This document shows positions 35,631 to 46,023 of a DNA stretch of 64,000 nucleotides, piece after piece; position 1 is the first letter of the stretch; every line of letters begins with the position of its first letter. This DNA is from Tillandsia leiboldiana (Eukaryota; Streptophyta; Magnoliopsida; Poales; Bromeliaceae). Under the pieces are notes generated by a model that did not search any database, was not told where the DNA came from, and saw nothing but the letters and a program-made list of their open reading frames with translations. Position numbers and translations under genes: made by a program. The stretch spans positions 17,746,584 through 17,810,583 of the forward strand of contig CM055077.1 in NCBI GenBank assembly GCA_029204045.2. Reading direction: 5' to 3'.

Positions 35631-35633
35631 CCA

Positions 35634-35683
35634 TTTACTGTGTCTAAACACGGTAATAATTTACCGTGTTTAGACATGGTAAA
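35634..35683. repeat. 23-bp-arm palindrome with scattered extra copies
   Basis: The left arm TTTACTGTGTCTAAACACGG and the right arm TTACCGTGTTTAGACATGG are complementary at about 21 of 23 positions around a loop of a few bases. Related half-sites (ACCATTTCCCATGTCTAA, GGTTTACCATGTTC, TTTACCGTGTTTAA) continue to about 35800. Confidence 0.75.
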
Positions 35684-35926
35684 CCATTTCCCATGTCTAA
35701 TCACCGGAAATGGTTTACCATGTTCTGTACAAACCTTTTCCCCTTGTCTAATTTACCAAGTGCAGACAGAACACGGTGAATAGTTTACCGTGTTTAACTT
35801 GCTCACCTCACAGCCCTTCTCGCTCACGTGGCGCACACCGCACACGTGACAGGTGTAGGGTCATTTTTGCAAATACAAATTCCGCACAATTATTTAAAAA
35901 AAAAAAACAAATCAGGAGGCTAAATA

Positions 35927-35927
<1 letters not shown>

Positions 35928-35983
<56 letters not shown>
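35928..35983. repeat. Poly(A) run of 56 followed by a T run of 17
   Basis: 56 consecutive A at 35928-35983, then 23 bp, then 17 T at 36007-36023. It could be a retroposon tail, but no source body is recognisable. Homopolymers of this length are also prone to assembly error. Confidence 0.85.
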
Positions 35984-35987
<4 letters not shown>

Positions 35988-36023
35988 TTTGTTATTCTTT
36001 CCACTATTTTTTTTTTTTTTTTT

Positions 36024-37035
36024 GTTCATACAAATGACTAGTGGAAAAATGTACAAATACATAGGTGAGGGATGGGAACATTGCTCGGTCAGTTTCTTTA
36101 TCTAAAAGAAACGAAACAATTTCTTTCTCTTTAAGAAATAAATAATAAATAAATGAAATGAAATTATTTAATATGAAAATTTTGAATTTTTCTTCAACAA
36201 TTACCATATTAAGAGAACGCTTACTTCAAAATAGGAAACAAATTCGAAATACAAATGAGAATGGATCGAAGTCAAAAATAGAATGATAAAAAATTCTAAT
36301 TTGTTAGGTTCATAAAAGAAATTAGAATCAAAGTTATATTCAAATTAAAATTTAAAAAGTGTAAATTTTAATTAAAAATTAAAAATTCAGATTTTAATAA
36401 AATTTTAAAATATTAAATTTTAATTAAAATTAAAATTTACTATCCAAATTCGTAATCAAAATTTAAATTCAAACTTGACTTAAAATTTAATTTATAATTC
36501 AAATTCATGTTCAAAGTCAAATTTTAAATGTAGAAATAAATTCAAATAATAAGCTAATATTAGAATTAAAAATTAAAAATTAAAAATTAAAAATTGAATT
36601 TATAATTTAAACTTATAATGTATTGCAAAATTAAATATGAATTAACATTTAAATTTAAATAACTATTATTAAAATATATAGAGTTTCTTTCTCAATCCCA
36701 TTCACAATCGAAGTTGATTCTCACCTCCGAGGCTGAAATTGTTTTGGAGGAATTCGATTCCTCCCGTAATGAAGTCAGAATGCAAATCTCTGAAATCAAA
36801 CACTAATAATATGAATGGATTATTTCGAATTTCATTCTAAATTTCAAATCCTTCAAACCAAACAATACTAATGGTTTAACCTCTACTTAAAACTATTCCC
36901 TCATGGAAAAAAACAAAAAGCACCAAAGTTATTAAAGCTAGAAAAATGCTAACTTGTTTTTGAAATGAAGATTCTTTTGAGTTCAATACAAAATGTATAA
37001 TTTTTTATGTTTGCACTTATTGTACACGCCGAAAG

Positions 37036-37066
<31 letters not shown>

Positions 37067-37557
37067 AATTTTTTTTGTTCAATTAGATAGAAACAAACTA
37101 ATTGTTGTACGAGATAAAATTGATATTTTGAATTTGTGGGGCTAATTTTTTTTTTTACCCATATGAACATTAATTTTTGTTGTTAAGGTGATTATTGATG
37201 ATATTATGAACTAATAAAAGGGTGCATATAAAATCATCCCTATGCCAGAGATAAGCATATATTGAATGTAATAAATGACTTCTCATCCTAGGTACCTAGG
37301 GATGTAAAAATGGGCCGGATGATCCATTGGCTGCCGGCCCGTTACCGAGTTGTGACTGGAAGCTGAGCAGAGATACCATACTAGTGCTGCAGCACCCGTG
37401 CTGGCCCAGCCTAATATTTGGACTGTGAAAGGCCAATCCTCTCGAGCCTGTCGGCTCAGCATGGCTCAAGTTGAAATGGGTGTGAACTGTGCTGGGCCAA
37501 GGAGACGGCCTGATCACCAGGGGGGTATTGCCTTAGGCTTTAGGGGATTAATAGTAA
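36024..37557. other. AT-rich stretch without a recognised gene
   Basis: Mostly AAATTTAAATT-like low-complexity DNA; an A homopolymer at about 37036-37063; a GC-richer segment at 37300-37550 with GGGCCGG/CCGGCCCG motifs but no open exon or domain. Confidence 0.5.
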
Positions 37558-38192
37558 GGGCTGCGTTTGGTAATGAAATAAATAAGAACTAGTTATATTA
37601 GGAATAAATATAAAGTAGGGAATTAGAGTAAAAAAGCGTTTGGTATAGTTTCAGAAATAAGAGAATTTGTGTTTGGTATGATAATAAGGAATAAAAAGAA
37701 TAAAGAGTATTAGTTGATGTAAATGATCTTTTTGCCCTTTTGCTTTATTATGTGTTAAAACGATTTAAATTGTAATTTATTTTTTTAAAATAATTGATTG
37801 AAGTCTTTAAAAAATCAAATAAAATTAAAATCAAAATCAAAATCAAATTATATTTCATGAAAATAATATTAAATTTTAAATTTTATTTGCTCTATTTTTT
37901 AAAAATTTAAATATTCATCAAATTAAAATATTTGTTTTTTTAAAATTTTATTTGCTCTATTTTTCTAAAATTTAAAATATTCATCAAAGAAGGGAGAGAG
38001 GATGCCTCGGAAAGCGAGCCTGCGGTATCCAATGGAAAAAGCCAAAATGTGGGTTTGAAGAGTGGGAACTGTTATTCCCACTTATTCTAGTAGTACTGGA
38101 ACAAGCTATACCGGTTAGTTTCTGATGTGTTTGGAAGGATAAGAGGGATATCCCCCCTTATTCCCATTGTTGTACCGTTACCAAACGGAGCC
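37558..38192. mobile_element. Possible inverted-repeat element (MITE-like)
   Basis: The left end GGGCTGCGTTTGGTAATG and the right end CGTTACCAAACGGAGCC are inverted copies around a CGTTTGGTAA core, a frequent plant MITE terminus, followed on both sides by GGAATAA motifs. The middle is AT-rich and non-coding. No target duplication could be confirmed. Confidence 0.4.
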
Positions 38193-39412
38193 AGGAGAAG
38201 GATTCTTCTTTCACAGATTTTGGGAGAAGAGCTCTGTCCTCGGATATAGGTTTTGATCCAATGGGCCAAAATACCTTCCAACAATGATATTGTCAAAAAA
38301 AAAAATATTTTAAAATTTTAAAATTTTTAGAAAATATTTTATATTTTGTATTTTATAAATTATTCTTATAAATTTTAACTTTTTTTATTTTTTATTTTTT
38401 TTATCAAAGTATTAATTTAAAGAGGAGAATTTTGATCTTTTATATTTTTACATTTTTTATATTTTTTTAAAAAATAAAAAAAAATTAAAGAGCGGTCCGG
38501 AGCACAGGCAGGCCCAAATATGACATGGTCGGCTCCCGTACGGTCCAACCTGAATTTGGACTCCGTTTATGCAGGGCCAGCTTCCAATCCTGTTTCAGCT
38601 AGAATGAATGTGGATTGTATCGTCCAACACGGATCACATTGCATTTCTAATCATATCTCGGATTCGTAAATCTTAGATGAATTTAAACTTCAAATTATTA
38701 CTACTCTTTTATTCTCACCATACAAATAAAAATGTACCACAATACAAATTTTTTAGTACATTTTTTTTATTGTTTGCTTTTCACTCTGTAATATTAAATC
38801 ATTTTATAAATAAATTTGCCTTTTCTTCGAAAATTAAAAGGTCTCCTTCAAAAAGTAGAAGATTATTTCATACCGCGTATAAAGCGCTCTTCATGGGGCA
38901 AAGTCAAGATCCATAATCGTACATGAACTTGGCCCCTCCAAAATTGTGGGATACATAAAATTTATTCGAATTCGAATCAAAACAAAATAAATTTGTTCGA
39001 TTCTAAATGAAAATAGTTTCTGTATAAAAAGAAATGCTCGACTATTTTGGATTTGGTATAAATTGTGTCCTAACTTGATCCCAAATAGATTGTATATTAT
39101 TTAATATATATAAATATATGATATTATATTTAAATTTATTTTTAAAGACTTTAGATTTTTATATAATATATTCTAAAATATGGTTTAGTAAAATGATAGT
39201 TTGGGGCTCAAATTTTGGAGTGCGTGTTTGGTTTAGAATTTTTGATCTAGTTCAGTCAGATTTAGTTTTGAATATAAAATTTTAAAATATATTGGATTCG
39301 AGTTTAGATTCAAATTTTTAATTTAATTGTCAGATTGAGATTTTGAATTTTTAAAAATTGGCCTGTCACGTGAACCCCTTACATAAAGCAAAAAAGTATA
39401 CTTCATTAGACA
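38193..39412. other. No feature recognised
   Basis: AT-rich intergenic DNA, low-complexity around 38290-38490 and 39100-39180; no ORF with recognisable content. Confidence 0.5.
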
Positions 39413-39421
39413 ATTATATAA

Positions 39422-39593
39422 GAGCAACGCTACATGTACACCCCCAAAGGGGGTGTACATTTTACACCCACCCATCTAAGGATGAAGGGGTTACTTTACA
39501 AATTATGAAGTGACCTCTCACCACACCCCACCCATTGGATGGGTGGGGTGTGCGATGTACACCCCCAAATGAGGTGTACAAATAGCATTTTCC
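39422..39593. mobile_element. Mutator-like MITE, 172 bp
   Basis: Flanked by a perfect 9-bp duplication, ATTATATAA (39413-39421 and 39594-39602), the size made by Mutator-type transposases. Ends are GAGCAACGCTACATGTACAC and, inverted, GGAAAATGCTATTTGTACAC. Internal inverted blocks (TGTACACCCCC with GGGGGTGTACA; CCCACCCAT with ATGGGTGGG) allow strong folding. Confidence 0.85.
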
Positions 39594-39916
39594 ATTATAT
39601 AAAGCGACAAACACCGCGCATATAAAATATTATTAAGCATTAATTATTTTAGTAGTATTTACACCTTCATGACTCAAAACACAAGACTCCGCTTGCCCAA
39701 ATACTATTATACAAAATTTAATGCTTCAATTGAAGGCCAGCATTCAGTGAACGAAAAAGAATCCCAAAGCAAAATCTCGTCAATCCGACTCTAAACTCTC
39801 TCTCTCTCCCTTTAATCAACAAAAAAAAAAAAAAAAACTCTCTCTCCCTCTCTCTATCCTCCTCACAAACACAAAGTGCCTATCAAAAGAGGCACCTTGG
39901 TTGAATGTTAATCAAT

Positions 39917-40132
39917 CTAAGAAATGGTGGTGATCCCGCGCCTCCGGCGTTCGCCACTTTGCCATAGGCCAGGGAGGAACCGTTCGATCGGGTTGATCTC
40001 GCCAAACATTGGGTCCATCACCATTGGATTCGCCGGTCGGCTCGGCGGAGAACTGCCACTTAAGAATACTTGTGCCGTTTCAATCTGATCATTATTATCC
40101 TTCTCCTCATCCTGTTCCGGACAATCATTCAA
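39917..40132 (-). CDS. Unrecognised small ORF or terminal exon, 71 codons
   Basis: Minus-strand frame ending MDPMFGEINPIERFLPGLWQ...GITTIS then TAG at 39917-39919. Its composition is protein-like (acidic start with DEEKDNNDQIE, then a Ser/Pro stretch, then a hydrophobic/charged patch), and base composition is richer in GC than the surrounding AT-rich DNA. It could be the last exon of a host gene whose upstream exons lie to the right, but no linked exon was found. I do not recognise the family. Confidence 0.3.
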   Translation of the reverse strand: MNDCPEQDEEKDNNDQIETAQVFLSGSSPPSRPANPMVMDPMFGEINPIERFLPGLWQSGERRRRGITTIS

Positions 40133-40139
40133 ACACCTC

Positions 40140-43100
40140 TCATTCTCAATTTCTTCTTACAAAACTGTCAGCTTAGCATTACGTTTTTGAATTTACTCCC
40201 TCTCAATTCCTTTCTTTTTCCTTTTTTTATAATTGAATAAATTTTTATAAAATTTATTTATGAGTAATTTTATAAAATTTTATGATTTTGATTGCATTTT
40301 AGAATAATTAACAATTGATAACTAATGAAGCTATTAATTAAAAAAATCAACATATTTAAATTAAAAAAAACTCAAATAAGTAATTTATAAGGGTGCCGAT
40401 AAAAAAAAAAAAATTGCATAGGTGAGATACTTTGCACCCCTTCCCTTGAAAAAAATAAAAATAAAATGTGGAGTGTAGAAGTTGGAAAAAAGAGTCTGGA
40501 GTATGAAAGCGGCACCACGGGACCATGATCCGAATCAATCAAATTGTGCTCTTTGAATTCACCTATTGCATAGTAATTTTTTTAAAAAATTGTTATACTT
40601 TTCTCTCAATAAGAAAAAATTTGATTGTGGTTTAAGACATAAATGTATAACTGATGTACAGTAGACTACATCCTCCCTATTGCTTTTAAAAATAATAATT
40701 AAAAATTCAAAGCATTTGTTGCTTATTTAGAAAAGGACTAACCGTTCAATCAATAAATGGAAAAATAAGATTACAAATCAGATTTTTAAGATCGAGTTGC
40801 AAAAAGCTATAACTATCAGATGCAGATCAGATGGCCAAAAAAATTTCACCAAATTTAAAAACTAGACCACCAGATCTAAATTTTTTAAAATCAGATAAAT
40901 AAATCAGAATGAAAAATAAAAGAAGCAGAAATCATGCCTCAAATAGCAGAATGCTGAGAAGTTCATCTACGGCCGCATTCGGATCAGGTAATCCCACACG
41001 ATACCTGCTGCCAAAAAAATAAAATAAAATCCAAACGAATAAAAATAACTACATCGAAATTCAAAGAGAGGAGATCAAATAATAAAGTTTTTATATTACA
41101 TTTTCTACATTAAAACACAATGATTTTCTATATAGCGCATTAAAAAGACAAAAAGGTATTCGTTGTATTAATAATGCAACCACTGCTCAGTAGTTAGGTG
41201 TGCAGTGAATCCAAAATAGAAAATATAATTTTACATACAATTCGGGACGGGCAAGTTGGGTGACCCGGCGGGGATGGTGCAGGAGTGGATTCGCAGATCC
41301 CAACGCCCTCCGCTCCTCGCACACTGCTGCCGCGGCCAAGCCTCTCCGCTCTTCGCTGCCACGAACCTTCATGTTTCTGTCTCTCTATCTTTCCAACTTT
41401 TCAAGCTCGATCAATTTTTATGCATCTATTAGTATAGAACAGTAGTCTCTGCACGAAGAAGAGTGAGTATAGGAGCATAAGTAGAACCTTATTAAATCTG
41501 AGATAAAATATAGAGAACAATGTTATTATTATTATTAAACAGTAGAAACAATGATATAATAATAGTAATAATAATAATAATAATAATAATATAAGAGATA
41601 ATTGGCATAGGAATAATAATACCGTACGACGTACCGAAGATGGGGAGAGGAGAGGGTGAAAGGAATTTGTGGGGACTAATTTATAGAGCGAAGGAAAAAA
41701 AGATGAGAGAAAAAAAAAATTGAAAAAGGAAATAGTGGAGGAAGGAACGTGGATGAGGAGCCAAATTAGAATAGGAAAGAAGAATCCGGATAAATTATAA
41801 TTAAGGATTTTTAAAGCCTTAATACTATAAAAAATGTACGTTAATTTTTTTACAAGAGGATCATTTATTAATAAACAAATGATGCTTTACTTTAGACCGC
41901 TCGTTCTTTACTAATTTCCAACGAGGACAGCGACTAATTCCAAGTAGCTCTATTTGGAAAACTCGTATGGATCGAGAGCCCCTCAACAATAAGAAGGTTT
42001 GAAGAATGCCAATCAACAATTTTTTTTTTTTTTTTTTTTTTTGGGTTTAATTTCATATATATATATATATATATGGAAAATTAAGTAAATATATTTTTAT
42101 AAAGTTTAATTTTTTATATTTATTTTTTAAAAAATCTTAGTTTTTTCATATATGTTCCTACCATCAATTAATGTTCGTTATTTAATCTTAGTTAGTAAGT
42201 GAGATAATTTATTTTTTTACTTTTTTAAATATTATACTTAATCATTGATATATTTTTTTTAATAGTTAAAATTTTTGAAAAAATATATTTGTAAGAGCAA
42301 AATTAATATTTCATTTATATTCTGTTAAAAAATAAACAGTAAACTAACGGTAACAAATCACAGAAATATATATAAATAACTTAGTATTTTTTAAGAAATA
42401 AATATGAAAAGTTGAACTTTATATGGATATATATGTTATTCGATATATTTATAGAAATATGTATAAAATTAACTTTTTTTTGTTATTATTATTGTTATAG
42501 TTTGTTAGCTTATGATGTATCTAGTCCAGTAATAAATGATAATTTATTTTTTAAAAAATTTTGAAAGTAAAAATAAATTATTTTAAAATTTTTATTTTAT
42601 GTTGCCAAATAAACACTTCAGATAAAAAGATTATAAGAAATTCACTCTGTATTCCAATATTTTTTGATATACAAAATTTTATTCAAAAAATAAAAAAAAT
42701 AGACATAATACCAACGAGATCTTCATTTCTAACTTCTTTTCTTTTTTAGTAGTTATATTTAGAACCCATTTTAGTTCACGATTTATAATATTTTAGTAAT
42801 TTTTATATTTTTAATTAAAATTATTTAAATTTCTAACATTCAATTTAAGTTGGATAGTTGTAAACAAATTAGAGAAGTACCTGGTAAAATTATTATAAAT
42901 TTTCAACTGATAGGAATACTAGATTATCATCCATTATGAGTCTTTCTCATTTTCATATTAGATGAAAATGATTGCTAGTCTATTGATAAAAATATGATGA
43001 TTCTTAACCGGTTTTCAATTCAAGCGGCTTGATAAGTTAATAATAAATTTATTGTTCTAAATATAAAATATGTAATATTTTGAAATATTATATCTGGAGC

Positions 43101-43158
43101 TAAATGACCCCTTATAATTTAAGTTAAACGTTTTATTAAATATAATTGATTTATTATT
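40140..43158. other. AT-rich intergenic stretch
   Basis: No convincing gene. Contains a TAA trinucleotide repeat (about 41550-41590), a T homopolymer (about 42020-42042) followed by an AT dinucleotide run (about 42056-42074), and a GC-richer patch at 41240-41360 with only short open frames. Confidence 0.55.
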
Positions 43159-46000
43159 ATCACGTCCCGGGAGTAAATTTTAAAGCGAAAACTATCAGAT
43201 TTTTTTTTTTTTTTTTACTCCCGCTCCGGCACGTGTACAGACCCGCCACATATACAAGATCTCTCTGTACATACGGACAGAGTCTCCCCTGCATATGCAC
43301 GGCGTCGCAACCACATATACATCACCCACAAACATTACAGACACATTGTGCCAATATTCAATAAAATCATTCATTTGAAAACCAACGCCCACCCGTCATA
43401 TAATAAGTTTGAAATGATAAATCCATAGGGTTTAAAAATAGTGCCCACACGACACTCAGATTTCAAAACATTTTTGCAAATCTTTTTATATTTTAAAAGC
43501 CCCGCGTCCGCATGACGCATCCGTAAAACCATGGACTGAAAGCATAGTTCCAAATAGTAACTAGCTACCAAAAACACAAAGCTGTCTCAACATCCACATC
43601 ATCCACAATATCCTCATCCACATGCATAGATACCGACCAGAATGGAAATAACCAACAGTTAAAAAAGGAAAGACATAACCTGATTCAGGAAGAATCTACA
43701 TCTCACTAAGTAGCGTCCTAACCATCGTCCTGAACCCCACTCCCGACTGAACCTGTCACACAGTGGGAGTCAGTAACAATCTATGATAAGATAAAGTAAG
43801 TAGTCTATAAACGAAGTACTGTAATAGCGAAAGAACACCCAACCGTATACCAAAAAGCTAGAATACCATATCGCTACCAAAACTATCTCACGAGTCGTCT
43901 ACCACAACACCGTCATCCAACATCACCGCCATGTCGGTCTGCTGACCTTAGGCAAACGGGTGTAAACCACCCCAATCACAATAGCCGCGATATTGCCATA
44001 CCGCCATGTCGGTCAATCGATCTCAGGCAAACTGTTATACCCCGCTCATAAGCCGGTGCAAAACAACCCCAATCGCAATAGCCGCGAAACTGCAATGACT
44101 GCAGGGGGGTCCCCTCACGCAAAAGAAAACCGCGTAGGGATCACGGGTCCATCGGACCACCTTTTTGGAAAAGTACACCTGTGCGGTGGCCAAACCGCTG
44201 GTGTGCTTGACAAGCGCCATGAGCATTGACAACTCACAATATCAGATCCAAAACCTCGTCCCGCGACAAACAGTCGCCCAAGTGATGTATAGGAGAAACC
44301 GACCCAAAGGTCAAATGTAACAATAACATACTTTGGCGTCACAATAACCGTGACTAATATCCAACCTACTGACATACCATAGTCATAAGGAAAAATGATA
44401 AGAAAGAAGTGTAAGGTTAGATGTTACCAATTTGCCAGTGTTCCCGACTTCGGATCGGAATACCCATCTCTACCGGATGGTCAACCTGAGTCCATGACTC
44501 CTTCACGAACATCTGTGAATCACCCGGACCTATCCAAGGTCCACCAAAAGCAAATATCTAGTTTTACATTAACCGGCAATTTAGTGGTCCCGACCACTGT
44601 GCCAAAATCCCCTTTATTCCAGTTTACCGAAACCCCCTCCCGATTTCCGAATAGTCGCACGACCATTGCACCGGTCAAAATATGCCCTGAACGACTTTAC
44701 CGTTGTTCGGATAAGGACAAACCGCCCACAAAACTTTTACCGCGACATTCGTTCATCGGGAGGTCAATACCCATAGAATAACACCCAAAATATTTTTCCA
44801 TGTAAAGAATTATGCATATATATCAAACGTGCGATAAAAGAGTTCCAAGGGTGTACCCACCTAAACCGGCGAACCATCGGACTCTCACGATGCTCCCGAT
44901 CAAAGACCGAACCTGCAAAAGGTCCACCGAGTCAAAACTAGACTCAACACCCAAAAACCCCCGTCTCTCTATTCCAACACTAAAGGAAAGATCGATTCCT
45001 TAAACTAGCTTCCGGAGCCCACCGGAAATCCTCCGGAACTCTCCCGGAACCTCCAAACTGATCCAGAAAAATCCTAATAATTTACTAGATCACCCACTAT
45101 CCCAAAATGCACCAAAACAAGTGTCCGGACCGCCAACACTAACACTAAAATTGTCAAATACTTCTAAACGCAATTAAGTCGAACAGATTTTTTCCAAAAT
45201 TGCTGGAATCGACCCCGGAACCCCTATTACACTTCCACAAAGGCCGCGGATCATGGACAAACAGTCCAAGGGCCCGTGCACATTGCCCGAGGCAACTCGT
45301 GTGGCCGATTTCTATTTCGAATCATAACCGTTCCAAAAGTTGTATAAAAACATAAAGAATGGATAAATAATATTTTACCGAAAACCGTACACTTCGGAGG
45401 CGAACCAGCGGCGAGGCTTCATAGATCTCGACGCAAGGAACGACACGCTCGCCGTCCGGAGTGAAAACGATTATCTGAGGAGCGTGCTGGAACAATCTGT
45501 ACCTCCAAAACCATCTTCGTTGGACGTGGCATAGCCCGACACGCAAACCGAGGCGATATCGGAGCCCGGCGATGTTGCCGCAAGACGAAGACCAAGATGG
45601 CTCAGGCCAATAATGACCGCAACCAACGACGAAAAACGAACCACCATCGTTGCTCCGCCCAAAAAAAGAGAGCAGCCAAGTGAAAGGTGGAGCTGCTGCC
45701 ATGGAGGGAGCAACATAGGGCATTTGCAGATCTGGGCGCCCACGACCACAAGGGAGGAGGGGACGCGGCCAAACCTCCATGCGCGCAGGCCCGCACGGCT
45801 CGGGCTTCGTGCGGCCTGGGCCTTGCGCAGCGCGTGGCTCGGGCTCCGCGCGCTCGGCCCGCGCGCCCTGGCGCGGCAGGAGGCAGCGGCGGGCACCCGT
45901 AGGGGGCGCAGAGATGAATCCCGCGCAGCCCGCCGCAGCTCAGGGAAAAAAGAATTAAAATTTTTATTTCTAAGAACTTCACAAACTCTAGATCATATTT
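43159..46000 (-). mobile_element. Eroded gypsy LTR on the minus strand, related to the tandem element
   Basis: Begins TATCACGTCCCGGGAG, the complement of the family's LTR end. It then contains, in inverted order, blocks of the intact LTR: CACGTGTACAGACCCGCC (near 43230), GGACAGAGTCTCCCCTGCA (near 43276), and the CTTTTTGGAAAAGTACACC...GGTGGCCAAACCGC block (near 44160-44210). The U3 end toward 46000 is GC-rich and did not yield a clear TG start, so the right boundary is approximate. Lacking a primer site at 43158, it looks like a solo or truncated LTR. Confidence 0.6.
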
Positions 46001-46023
46001 AACGGTGTGGATCGTTGATTTGA

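Noticed and set aside
35776..36105. ORF with a poly-lysine stretch
   Set aside because: Created by the 56-base A homopolymer.
45471..46002. 126-152 codon ORFs on both strands near 45.7 kb
   Set aside because: GC-rich part of an eroded LTR; frames overlap on both strands and no family is recognisable.
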